This document shows positions 50,271-62,340 of a stretch of 64,000 nucleotides of DNA, piece by piece. The translations under genes were made by a program, and so were the position numbers. Source of the stretch: Halichondria panicea (lineage: Eukaryota > Porifera > Demospongiae > Suberitida > Halichondriidae). Location: contig NC_087389.1 in NCBI RefSeq assembly GCF_963675165.1, positions 2,018,001 to 2,082,000 on the forward strand, read 5' to 3'. Positions within the stretch are counted from its first letter, which is position 1; each line of letters opens with the position of its first letter. The notes beneath the pieces were generated by a model. It saw nothing but the letters and a program-made list of their open reading frames with translations, did not search any database and was not told the origin of the DNA.

Positions 50271-51136
50271 CATAGGTACACGAAAGAAAGGGATAGGCAA
50301 CACCCAGCACTTCCGTTGGATAAGGCGAGTTGCTAAAAAGGGGCGTGTAATGAGCAAAAAGGGGTGTGTGCACTCAAAATGTCAGTAAAGATATTAATAG
50401 TTTGTAGTATTATAGCAAACTGTGCTCTTGAGGAGACACCAGATACACTTAGACATAGGCTATTAATATTTTAGAGCTACTATATGCAAAGTGATGAGAA
50501 AGTGAGCTCCAAAGGGGGTGTCATTACACTCTACAAACCATAACAGGTCTGTTCCCAAGTCCTTCAAATGCCATCTCTTCGATCACACAATACAGATAAA
50601 GATACTTGTGTTCCACTTTCTAATACCTAAACTGTGTCTTAGAGCACTTCAAACTAGATTACCATGTACAGTAAGAGCAGGAGAGGTACGCAAACTTTCT
50701 GGACTTTGGACAAACGTTTCATGATGCTGCTACTACTTCACTGCATTGAGAGCTGGAAAATATGCTTTGTTCCATGCAGTTATAAACACACTTTAATTCT
50801 GTGAAACGTACATGTTATAAAATTATTTCATATTGGAGATATAGGTACATAAACTGACAAATCGGTGTTTTTTCACACAAATCAAGCTGAATAAAAGAAA
50901 GCTCGGCACTAACATAGCAACTGTAGCTATCAGTAGTGCTGGGTGTATGTGTGAATGATGCCTGATTGCTTTGAATTTCTCTTTTAGGCCCCCTACGAGA
51001 AAAATAAGCAGATATAGGGATCATTGTGTACTTTCTTGAGCACAACTCGCCTCCAACCGGAGGGTGTGACGTCACACACTGCATTTACCTAGCATCACGT
51101 GAGGCGTTGCCTATCCCTTTCTTTTGTGTATCTATG
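50271..51136. mobile_element. 866-bp MITE with about 35-bp inverted repeats and 7-bp target duplication
   Basis: Left end CATAGGTACACGAAAGAAAG followed by GGATAGGCAAC is the imperfect inverse of the right end GTTGCCTATCCCTTTCTTTT followed by GTGTATCTATG. GTGGGAC flanks both sides (50264-50270 and 51137-51143). It has no transposase. It sits between the receptor's 5' end and the next gene on the plus strand, so it may contribute promoter sequence to either. Superfamily not assigned. Confidence 0.8.
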
Positions 51137-51289
51137 GTGGGACCAGGAATTAAACAACGATACAAAAACAGGATGCATCCTAATGACTGATGGTGACATT
51201 GTCCACGTCACATTTTCCCCACCGCCGCGGTGTCCAACTGCGCATGCACAAAATAATCAGTAGTACTGCTGGATTTTGAATGGCTATTA

Positions 51290-54200
51290 ATGTCGACTAC
51301 TCTACCAAGAATACCTAAACTGCAACCTGATCTGGTGGTTGCAACTCCAAATGATGGTGCATGGAAATCAGCAACTGGTTTTGGGGTGAGCTTTCGACTG
51401 GGGTACAAATATTTATTGGAAATTGCTACCATCTTTTTTCACAGAATAAATATTACTGCTTTATGAAGGCCAAGGACCCACTCTATTACAACAGTCTCGC
51501 TGACAAGCATACTACCAAGTATGTCGAGAAACCTGCTGTTAAGAAACACCTCCACACAATGGGTCTCACTGCTGTCGATGGAACGGTCTATCCCACGAGA
51601 GAAGAGCAATTTGAAGCCAACCGAATCAACCGTCTCTATGAGGAACGTCAAGATATGCTTTGCAAGCTCGTCATGCGTGAGCAGTCCCATCTTTGCCACC
51701 TTAGGAGATCAGCGCGAGCCGGAGAACTGATGTTCACCAAGAACGGTGTGTTTGAGACCAACCCCTGTGACGACTGTCATATCTATCACAAGGTGACCTC
51801 TTATCTACATGCCCATCCTCCTCTCTGGGGAGAAGACAAAAGAAGGAACGAGAAGCCAAGGTGGGTCTCGTGGACTGACTTGTTCTATTGTACTTTGTAT
51901 AGATTCTTTATCACAATAATTAGTTTAGAGTTCAACCAATACTATTTTTCAGCGTCTTCTCACCCGGAGACAAAGAAACTGTGTATCCGCCCGAACCTCC
52001 TGTTTGAAAAGTGCCTATGTTCACACACAGAGGATGGACCGTGTTATCACCCAGACAGCCAAGAGAGAGCCTCCAAATTGGTCGACTTACATATCTCGCA
52101 GGAATATTCCTGAGATGGGTGTCCACACATCTGAACCAGATTTTTCTGTGAATGAGTCTAGCTCTTGTGTATCGCGATACACAAGCAGCAACATATGGTC
52201 TGAGTCCTCAACTGACACACTCCTTCGTGAGATGTCGTACTCTGATCTCGACTTTGACTCTGGTCTAGAGCTCATCCACCGTTTGTCATTAGAAAACAGA
52301 GAACTTGACAACAAGCTTTGTGAACAAATGCTCAGACTTGAGAAGGATGCACTCGAGGAGATCTGGCAAAAGCTGACTGAAAAATACACCAAGGATTTCC
52401 AGTGAGTTTTGACCAACCATAGCCTTTACTATTGTGTCATTATGTGATATGCTGTCTCGGTTTAGGGATGTTGAAAGACTCAAGGCGGCCGAAGTAACAA
52501 CGTGTGAATTTAATGATCGAAATAAAGTTGACAAGTGCAAAGTAGAATACAACAGAGAACTGAAGCGCAAGACATCACTGGAGGCCATTCTCAATGTTCT
52601 AGATGTGAGTTATCACACAATTTATAGAGCTATACTTTATTTCACATTAGAATGAGCAGAATAAAGTGGATGCTGCTATGATGAAGCAGAAAGCTGCTGA
52701 TAAGCTTAGAAATGAGCAGTGCAATATAGATGAGCTCGTTGCTGAGCAGATCAAGCTCACAATTAAGGTATAATTTATAATGAATATTGGTTATTAATAG
52801 TGATCAATGAAAGGGTGTTTGAAGAAGAGCTTGAAGAACAGAAAGGAGTGCTCATTTCTACCAACAATAAAGCCAGGGGGAAGGCAGATGGAACTGGTTG
52901 GGAAGCAAGATGATGATCAGATCACAAGCTACAGACTGATCAGCCATGTTGTTCGGCAGGTACATTCTTCGGGAGTGCTATCAAGGCAGAGCAGACATGA
53001 ATCTCCTCAGATTTGGTAGCAACAATTTTGTTCCTATGAGTCCAACTGAGAAAGATGTCATACAACTGTTCAGACTCTGCAGCAAATCAAATCGGACATG
53101 AACTGTATGTTTCCTCAAATCGAGAACATTCTTAAGAAAAGAATTCCAGGCGACTCTTCACTACATACAAATTTTCCAAACTGGAAATCCCAAGTGCCTA
53201 AGTATGGCAGTTCCCCAAGAAGAGCTGTGCTCCACTCACGATGAAACTGAAAGCTCTTGCACAGCCCAAGCTTCCAAGTATGACTCAGCTAGTACTCTGG
53301 GAATTCTGAGCACAATATGGTCAACAATTCAAAAAGCCGAGGGTCCATCCTCTGACAAGGATGGAACCTCCGAGCCTGGATATACATCTACTAAAAGCAA
53401 CGAGGAGACCATTGTGACGCTTTCACCAGCAACAGCATCAGTGAAAAAATTTCCTCTCTCAATTCAGGAGAGGAAGAGTTCACACAGACCTCTATTCCCA
53501 GAATACCAACCCCTCCAGCTTATTCCAGACCAGCAAGGATACACTGTAATATAGGAGTGATCTCTTGTCAGTCATCTTTGCGACAAATCAAAGAAAATTC
53601 AGCGTCTGACTTTAATAATGAGTTTGTCAGCCCCTTAGCTGTTCACTCTCAGGGAGTATTTCCGTACCGCTCACAGAGAACACATCTTGGTATCAAAAAC
53701 AATATGGAAATAACTCCTGCGGATCGAAAGCAGTTCTATGAGGAGAGACTGATACATTCGAGAGATGAACTGATCAAGCAGGATGAAAGGATCAGAAATA
53801 GTATGGAAGAACTTGTCCCACCAAAGAGAACACTGTTAGAGTTCTATACTGCAGAGGGCGAGGGCAACCCAATGCCTGCTCCCACCCCAGAGGTGACTCC
53901 CATGGTCAGTGAGACGTGTATGCAATTAGAGGTAAGTTTATCCAGCCATTACAGATGTGGTTGTGACATTGATCACATAAATGTAATGAACACAGACAAC
54001 AGCATTAACTGAGGAATCCATTGGTATCCCGAGAACAGATGCTGAAAAACCTGATGAGGTAAAAATGTTGCCGCTTTAGACATTTTTATGATAACAGAAG
54101 AGTGACAAGCCACTCATGGACAAGTACTTAGACAATGCCTCAACATACACGTCCTCAGCAAAATCTTTAACATTATCAGTAATCAATGCTTCAATTTCCA

Positions 54201-54700
54201 AGCTCAACACAAAAGCCCAGAGTACAAGCCAGCCTGAAATTCCCTTGGCTAATATCAAAATGGAGCCAGAAACAGTGGCCCTTTTGCACACAGAGGAAGC
54301 TAACGTTCCCAAAATTGGCAGTGCTTCCTCCACCATAATTTTATCCTCCAAAAAAGGATCAAAAGCATCGTTGAATGAAACTTTGGGCACTGAAAAATTC
54401 AGCAGCATGCAGAAAACAGCCAGTTCTGCTCCCACCAAGAAAAGTTCATGTTCATCGGCAGCGTCTCTGTGACTGCCAGCATCCCAAAAACTGCCAGTGT
54501 TGCCTCCACCAAATCATCCACAAAAGCATCGCTAAATGAAACGGTGACCACTGAAAAGGTTAGCGTTCCAAGTGCTTCTATAGTGCAAAAGAAGAAGTCC
54601 ACAGCAAGCATCGCACCACCATCAGAAGTGTCTGTGGAGTCTTACATGGAGCCACTCTCCTCCAAGGTAGGTATTGTACATAATTATACATCTAGCTAAT
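51290..54700 (+). CDS. Coiled-coil protein, possibly FSIP2-like (fibrous sheath interacting protein)
   Basis: Supported exons are 51290-51385 (MSTTLPRIPKLQPDLVVATP...), 51445-51860, 51953-52001, 52031-52401, 52466-52604 and 52651-52767. Phases agree throughout. The start MxxxLPRIP..., then DPLYYNSLADKHTTKYV and TVYPTREEQFEANRINRLYE, resembles the N-terminal layout of FSIP2, a sperm flagellar protein; this is from memory and tentative. The middle is charged and helical (LENRELDNKLCEQMLRLEKD; coiled coil likely). Beyond 52768 the splicing is unclear: good coding stretches (NERVFEEELEEQKGVL; ADRKQFYEERLIHSRDELIK near 53720; a Ser/Thr/Lys-rich tail with repeats TKSSTKASLNETV up to about 54700) are separated by frame changes I could not resolve. 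Introns are very short (49-91 nt, and one of 29 nt). Confidence 0.55.
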
Positions 54701-55519
54701 ACATTTTTTTAAAGAACAAGAAGACACTAAAAGAAGCTCCAGTAACTATTAAATCTCCAACTGAAAGCATGAAATCATTGGGGCCACTCATCTTTCTTTG
54801 AAATCCCTTTTAGATCTACTGCCGTCTAAATTGCATGGTGAGTTGCTCATTGCATGCTCTATAATTATAGGTTATAACCTATATAGTATAGGTTGGGAAA
54901 TATTTTATCGTGCAATCACACCGATGCATCAGTTCTCTTCACAGTTTGCCAAAATGTCAAGGAGTGGTTCTAAAAGCAACAACGATGTAACAAAGTATTT
55001 GCTTTTGGTGAGTTTAAACGAAAAATATTTTCAATTTCTTTGAATTTTTTCTATATAGGGTTCAACGTCTTCGATTCACTCAAGCTAGAACCCCAACTGA
55101 ATGTGCCTGAGTTTATATTTTGAACTATGGGACTACTCTTTTGTAGCTATGATATACAGTCTCTCTAAGTTATCGTAACTGGAAGAAAATTTAACAGTAC
55201 TGTAGAGTGCACAAAAAACTCAGTGAACGAGTGTTGCAAGCGTGCGCTTGCTAATGCCTCTCGCCATGTTATGCTTTCGCTCTAGTGTTATAGTAGTTTC
55301 TATAATGAATTTTACATTAAAGTTAGCTTATCTATAAACTCACTGAGAAGAAAATACTTATTTACATGCATCTATTGTTGTTATCTATTGTATTATGTGG
55401 CTTACCAGGACCGCAAGAAAGAAGAAAATTGATTCATCTGTAAGTATCTATCATAACTGAGAAGAAAAGACTTGTGTACATGCATATGGTTATCTATATT
55501 GTTATATGGTAGTGGTTTG
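54701..55519. other. Tail of the coiled-coil gene and intergenic DNA
   Basis: Short charged or polar frames up to about 55090 may be final exons of the preceding gene. A GAGAAGAAAA(A/G)ACTT...TACATGCAT..TTGTTATCTAT segment is repeated at about 55345 and 55460. Nothing else recognisable. Confidence 0.35.
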
Positions 55520-56199
55520 TGGTATAGTTACGGTAATCTCACGGCTTGGTAAAAATTAATGCTTAGATCTATGTGATCTCTTAATCATCATATTTAACTC
55601 GTAAATAAAGTACATTTTGCTACCATGATCATGATGCTATACAAACTCAGGTATGGCCATGAGCTGAATCTCCCCTCGCTTCCAGAGATGGTGTTCCCAG
55701 AGAGTCGGCTAGAGTTAGAGCACGAGTGTGGTTGTGTGCTCAGCTTCATCACCCTGGATGCCCTCAAGCTCATCAACTCTACAGAGGAGCCACTCAAAGT
55801 GGCAGCTGCTGAAGACTGGGTCAAAACAAGGTGACATCTGCTAGCAATTACAAACTTTTTGCTTGTCATGATTATTGTCTGCATTATTTGGGATGTGTAA
55901 ACTTAGTATGGTACTGAAGTCATTGCTGTGCCTGTTCAGCCCTGTTGCAAAGATTTTACAAACCCTGTCAAGGCCCTGAAACAATGGCAGACTTAAAGCT
56001 AATTAACGTTTTGACAACGTGATATACAGAATGATAATTGCCATGTCTGCTTTTTATAGAGGTACCGGTGTAGAAGCGATATGGGCCCCCCCCTTATTTT
56101 GGGGCCCCCGGCCCTAAAACGCTAGCGATTTGGGGTGTTAGGGGGGGGCCTATTGCGCTAGTGATATGGGCCCCCCATAGTGATTTAGGGCCCCCCTCG

Positions 56200-57110
56200 A
56201 GATAGCAACGCAATGTTCTACCATGTACCAGGAGAGAAAGGTGCCTCATCGATGAGCAAGCTGCCAGGTGCAACCTCTGAAGGTGGCTTTCAGTTCTACC
56301 TATTGATGACCACGGTTTCAGAGATGCACCCTGTATTTGTTATGGCTGGCCACTGCCATCAACCCCAACTAAGTGCAACTGTGGCTCAGCCTTCTCAGCA
56401 AACCATGCGCAATGATTTTTACCAAAGGGCGACTTCCCAACTAGAAGGCATAACGAGCTACGTGACCTGACTGCTTCACTTCTCACCAAAGTCTGCCACA
56501 ATGTTGCCACAGAACATGAGAACCCCGACTACAACCACTAAGCGAGAATCTTTATCCCACCGCTCAGCCATTTAACCACTGACAATGCCCGCTTAGACAT
56601 CCGTGCAAGAGGTTCTGGTTTGCTGTTCAAAACGCATATTTTGATATACCCGAATGCACCCAGCAACAGCTCCAGAACCATCAAAGCTGCCTACAAGAAA
56701 CATGAGGTACAAGAAACATGAGGACAAAAATAAACGGGCTTACGGCCAACGCGTCAGAGACATTGAGCAAGGAGTTTTCACCCCCTCGTCGACGTCTTCT
56801 ATAAACCACAGGTGGACTGGGGCAAGAGGCCGCCACCTTCTACAAAAGACTAGCAGACATGCTCGCCTGGAAATAAGGAAAAAACTATACTCAGTAGTAA
56901 TCAGTTGGCTAAGGTGCAAGCTATCCTTCGCTGCCGTCCGATCTTCAATTATGTGCATCCGTGGAACAAGATCATCAAATCATGGACCCCTATATACGGA
57001 ACAAGATCATCAAAATAATCATGGACCCCTACGGAACAAGATCATCAAATCATGGACCCCTACGTGATGCTACATCACTCTTCCTACAAGAGGGCCTGAT
57101 CCCTCAAATT
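56200..57110 (+). pseudogene. Nested remnant of the 3' end of a retrotransposon pol gene
   Basis: Read across several frames, the plus strand encodes pieces that I associate with the C-terminal region of retrotransposon polyproteins in invertebrates: EKGASS, CYGWPLPSTPTKCNCGSAFS then ANHAM (a Cys/His motif), LTASLLTKVCHNVATE, DNARLDIRARG, YGQRVRDIEQGVFTP and WLRCKLSFAAVRSSIMCIRG. Stops and frameshifts break it. The 3' part has a roughly 33-bp repeat present three times (GGAACAAGATCATCAAATCA..., 56968-57065). It lies just inside the Ginger inverted repeat and has no domain for transposing that element. Confidence 0.7.
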
Positions 57111-57394
57111 TAATTAACTGTCACTATAAACTGCTTTCAATAAACCATTATAATTATATGTACACGTATACATGCTTCTTCTTATTAACTACTCCTGGTT
57201 CTACACATAAATTATATCGGTATGAGATGAGGCCAGCGTCGTACGTATTAGAAGTAATGGAGGTTGAGTCGAGAATCAATGGCAAAAACAAGTAATGGTC
57301 TACGTATAATAATGGCAAAACAATAATATTCAATGTCTATAATATAGCTTGCTAGCTAGCTATTTAATAACAATTTAACAGTTTGGTGATACAG

Positions 57395-60300
57395 TTAACA
57401 TGAATTAGATCTACATGTTATACACAGCCATCCTCTTGGCCTGACCTTGATGTTCATGCATTTAAAGTGAAACCACTTTTGGCATTCTGTACACTCGATC
57501 ATTCGGCTATCATATGTCTCTGGAAGACCACAAGTGCAGTACAGCTCGATGATTATCTGTTTGGGATCACATCTGTTGATTGCTGCCGAATTTTTAGATT
57601 GAGGAAAAGTGCTGAACGTTTTAGCTTCAAAACAGTGCTGAATGTGTGAACGCATTTGTTGTGAGTCATACGTTACATCTTTCGTACTCTTCGCCTGTGC
57701 AGCATTGTATGCATTTGCAATGCTGAAAACACCACAGTCCATTTCTCCTTCTTGCTTCTGTACAGGCTCAACGTAAACTTTGAGTTTGTTGTTTACCGCA
57801 AATTGATTGCCGTATATTTGAGCTAGCTGTACTTGAAGACTTGAGGTTAATTCTCCAGTTGAACAGCTGTCGTATAGTCTCAGTTTTCCATTGGTGAGGC
57901 TGGAAACAACCCAGTGCTCTCTTTCCTCAACAAATAGTATCTGAACGGCTGCATATAATTATAGGCGATAATTATTATTATACACTATGTACATTACAGT
58001 AATATAATTAGTGATCCATCGAGATAACATTATATAAGCCTAACCCGTATACCTCTTACAACAGAGTCATGACATTGCATTGCTTTAAACTCTTTTTGAG
58101 TAAGTAATGTCGATTGAAGACCATGCAGATGAGGGAACTGATACCTCAGCACTTCATGGGCAGCATAATTATACATATGCTTGTCACATAGTTTTCCTCT
58201 CTTTACAACTGCCCTATCCCTGTAACGTAGATCTAAGTCAGGTATCCAGAGACTCCCAGCATACCTGGTCTGAGAATGTACAATAATTATTATGTAGTTA
58301 ATAGTATATCTTAGGTTCTACATATTAATTGACCGTGCCTGATCACAAAATTAATGTCAGGACAATTATGCCATGCACGTGGCTGACAGAAGTTACCTTT
58401 TGACTCTTAGGTACAGACTGATTAGACTTTCGTCTCTTAGGTGGTGGTGGACGATCTAAGGGGACATCATCAATTGGTTGCAAATGAGTCACCACAGGTC
58501 CATGTCCATATATTCTGGTGGGGTGGGACCATCGGATTTCTCCGGTGGGGTGGGGCCATTTGGATCTTCTGGTGAGGTGGGGCCATTGGATTTCTCTGAT
58601 GGGGTAGGGCCATTGGATTTCTCTGGTGGGGTAGAGCCATTGGATTTATCCGGTGGAGTTTGGCCACTGAGAGCTACATTATAGGGATCGAATCTCATGC
58701 GCATGCAGGCTACATGCATGTATATATGTGCAGTATAAAATTGCCACCTGTGCTGGTAGCTAAATAAATACCTTTTTGTTCAACCAATGAAGAAGGATCC
58801 ATATAAGCCTGTATTATGCATGTGTTATTTATCACAACTATGGTATATATAGTTATAGGATTAGCTATATATACATTCATATTTACCTTGAGACATTTGA
58901 TATTACATTTCTTTTTTAACACCTTCCCATCCAAGTCCTTAAGGGTATAGACACCCTTTCCATCTGAGGTCTTAATAATGTATGGTCCACTATACTTGTT
59001 TTCGAGCTTTCCACCTTTCCTCTCCTTTTGTTGGGTGTTCTCAACCAAAACCTTGATTCCAGGTTGCAGTTCCTAAATATAAAATGTATTTAATTTGCTT
59101 AGAACAAACTGCACAGTTTGAAATCATATATGCTTCGTACATAATTATAGCATTCGCACACATGAATGTGCAAGTGTATATATACTTGCATGCAGCCTGT
59201 ATAATATATATATAGGGCTGTATAATTATATACCTCTGGTGAATGCCGTTTATCATAGCACTCCTTTTGCTTTTTTTGAGATTTTTTATGTTTTCACCAG
59301 CTATGCTCTTTATATCTTCTTGCCTCTTGAGCATTTTCTCAATAAAAGCATCTGCAGTTGTCTCTGTATCTATATCTTCACTGGTCACTGTTTCGTTTTG
59401 CTCTACATCTGCTTCTATAGGCAGCCGAGCTTCACGATGAAACATCATGAAGAATGGCGAATAGCCGGTTGATCGATGTTTCGACACTCGGTATGCAAAC
59501 AGAATAGTGTCTAGCTTTGTATCCCAATCATTGTGTGCTTCATTCACTAACTTGCTGAGAGAACGACAGATTGTCTGATTGAATCACTCTGTGAGGCCAT
59601 TAGTCTGAAAATTCAGTAATTAGCCATAATAATTATACCATAATTATAATAGTTGCATGTATATCCTATGTATTCACTCCTTTTTGCACTAGGTAAAAGT
59701 AAAAACGTTCACTCCTTTTTCGAACTTCCTTTCTGGGGTGGTGTGAAAGTATATCTATATATATATGCCATAATTTATTATACAGTATTTAATTATGTGC
59801 ATGCATGCTTCTTACTTGAGGATGAAAGGCGGAAGTGATTCTATGCTGTGTGTTTGTTCTTTTAAAGAGTGCCTCAGTAACTTTATTGACAAATTCTCTT
59901 CCTTGGTCACTGAGGATAACAGTATAGGGCAGCCGTATGTGCAAAATACCTGCGTTACAGTAAATAATTATAACTAAGGGCCGTTGCATGCACAGCACAT
60001 AATTTATATAATTATACCGAGTATATAAGACGTTGGCTACTGACAATGCAGTTTTGTCTTTTAGAGCAGCAGCTACAGCCCACTTTGTGTAGTAATCTGT
60101 AATTGTCATCAAGAACTTGTTTCCTGCTGGAGTTACAGGCAGAGGTCCCACTAAATCCATTCCAACCTGATACCAGGCTTCTTCTTTAACAGGAATGGGA
60201 TGAAGTGTTGCATTAGTTTTATGCAACTTATGGTTTTGGCGCTGGCAGTGGTCACATGAAGCAATCTGCAAGAGAAATACCGTTCAATGCACCAAACACC

Positions 60301-60698
60301 TGCACTATAACAAGGTATATAAATTTGAAACTTACGTAGGCACATGCTGTCTTGTACATGTTTGGCCAGTAGTATCGTTGAGTTAGCTGAGAAAGTCTTT
60401 TGTCTCTTCCTAGATGAGCTTGCCCATGGATGCTCTCAATGATCTTTCTTCTGTCTTCTTCACCTTCCACTACCAACCTAGGAGTGTTCTTCTTATTTCC
60501 TCCTACATACTGCAGCTTGCCCCCGAACAGCACGAAATACTTCGCTCTTTTGCGGAGGCCACGCTTCTCCTTTTTGTCAGCGTCTGGTGGATACATGCCT
60601 GATTGTAGGTAAGTAGTGATGGCAGCATATGGGTACGTCTCAGTTTCTTGCTCTTCCATTTGCAACTTAGAGGAGCCAATTTGCACTTTGGAGTCCAT
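57395..60698 (-). pseudogene. Ginger1 transposase: H2C2 zinc finger, integrase core, GPY/F, Pro-rich repeats, Ulp1-like protease, PHD finger
   Basis: Multi-exon frame on the minus strand. In order: a zinc-binding module (HGQAHLGRDK ... CDHCQRQ, 60450-60230); DDE integrase core with first Asp in YQVGMDLVGPLP (about 60160) and second in ILSDQGREFVN (about 59900); the Glu lies in a TNGLTE segment immediately followed by an in-frame TGA at 59584-59586; NEAHNDWDTKLDTILFAYRV; GPY/F-type domain (KYSGPYIIKTSDGKGVYTL, about 58970); about seven 9-residue repeats PTPPEKSNG (58500-58690) with a frame change after them; PPPPKRRKS, a likely nuclear signal; a C48/Ulp1-like protease with HWVV, YDS and EMDCGVFSIANA (about 57920-57700); and a PHD finger (LYCTCGLPETY, IECTECQKWFHFKC, WLCITC). 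Splice sites join these as one gene. The TGA and frame change mark it as inactive. Confidence 0.85.
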
Positions 60699-60699
60699 T

Positions 60700-62340
60700 T
60701 TTTCACTGACTTCGGAATTGTGGGAGCAATGTAGACTATACAGTAACTAAAATACTAGCCAAAATGTACTGCATTGTCTTTATATACACCTGATTCATTG
60801 ACAACTAACTGTGTTTGCAAGTCATAGTTACCAAGCTCTAGCTACTACACTAGTCAGCAAGAGAGCTTGGTCACCATGACTTTGTGAATGGTAAGCACTA
60901 TGTGGGAGACCTCAGACTCTACTTAGCATGATTGGGCGAGCCTGAGGGTGCTAGTGTGTAGTAAATCTGGACTATCAGTGTCAGCAAGAGAGCTTGGTCC
61001 CATGGGTCAGCCAGCACCTAGCCTCGTTCCCAGGCCTTACTTTTTCTTGCTGTTGTCACTGTTATCCATAAACACAAAGACATAGTGAGGCAGCAAAGAA
61101 AGAAATGGGCGTACAGTTAAGAAAAAGTAAGGCCTGGTTTGGGAAATCGCGTGATCCACAAGGATTTTTATGAACATGGGCGATATGTAGCCCACAATCT
61201 TGACCTATTGTATTCTCCCACGCATTCAGAGTAACTGTACTGTACTACCGGTATACTATACTACCGCACTGAGACAACCACCAAGCTGTGCTGCAAGTCA
61301 GATCAGAGAACCAGCGTGGCCAGCTCTGGTGGCAGTAGCTACCTGCTATATGATAATGATGACTAAGCTATTCTACTATAGCATGTAGAAAGACACAAGA
61401 AAAGGTGATAGTCTGATAGAATCTAAACACACAATCTAGACTAGTAGATCATCTAGCTAAGCCTAAGGTATAGCTAGCTATATAGTGCTTGCAAACTTCC
61501 AGTTCCAAGTCCATGTCCTAGCTTGCTGCAGGCAAAGTTTTATTAGTCGTAGACCTCTGCGTGGGCAGTCCAACATCTCTAGCTCAGTATGCCCACGCTC
61601 ATTTTCACCCTTCTACCACCCTTCTACCCTCACGCGACTTCCCAATACAGGCTCTCCTTTTTCCTAACTCTATGTCTATTTCTTTCTTTATTCCTCCAAT
61701 TAATACCGTATTGTATCTCATTGAACGAATAATACAGTATTTTATCTTATTGAACAATTGTGATAAAGAACAGAAAAAGGAGAGCCTGTGTAGAGGCTAG
61801 TCTGGCCCCAGACCACTCCCTTGCACGTGATCTGACATGTGCCAGGGAGAGGGTCTGGCATTTAGAGTCACTTTTCTTGGTTCAGATGTCAAAATTTGAC
61901 ATCTCCAATCAGATTCCCAAGAATGCAATTAAACTGTCACATGATTCCACTTCACAGAGGAGGTTGATAGTACTTGACCTTTGTCATTTTTAAAACTATG
62001 CCAGTAGGCAATGGCTAACTTAAATTCCTATATACATCAACTAAAAATTTTATTTCAAGTACAGAGAATCTTTCAAATCTCACTAAATCTGTATAGGAGT
62101 AGAGATAATAGCCAGCCAGTTTTAGCATTGTCACCACGCCCATTTCCGCCACGCCCACTTTTGACTGTTTGAAAACCTAGACTCTCTCCCCCGGGAGGAG
62201 TCTGGCCTCGAGACTATGTAGAGGCTAGCCAGCACCTAGAGTCAGCACATTGTGAGAGATTTATGGAGTCAGCACTGTGGGATAGATCAGCAGGGAATTT
62301 TACTTGAGCGAATGGTCAGCACTTTGTGGTTGCCCATGCA
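60700..62340. repeat. Noncoding 5' part of the Ginger element with nested short repeats
   Basis: No coding frame was found. GTCAGCAAGAGAGCTTGGTC occurs at 60853 and 60980. Inverted copies of CAGGCCTTACTTTTTCTT lie at 61031 and 61120-61136, bounding a fold-back insertion of about 110 bp. A segment at about 61795-62215 is bounded by loosely inverted GTCTGGCC-type ends. These are probably small insertions into the transposon. Confidence 0.45.

Noticed and set aside
57395-57742. Ulp1/PHD frame as a stand-alone host SUMO protease gene
   Set aside because: It lies within the transposon TIRs, lacks its own start region, and splice signals join it to the integrase exons upstream.
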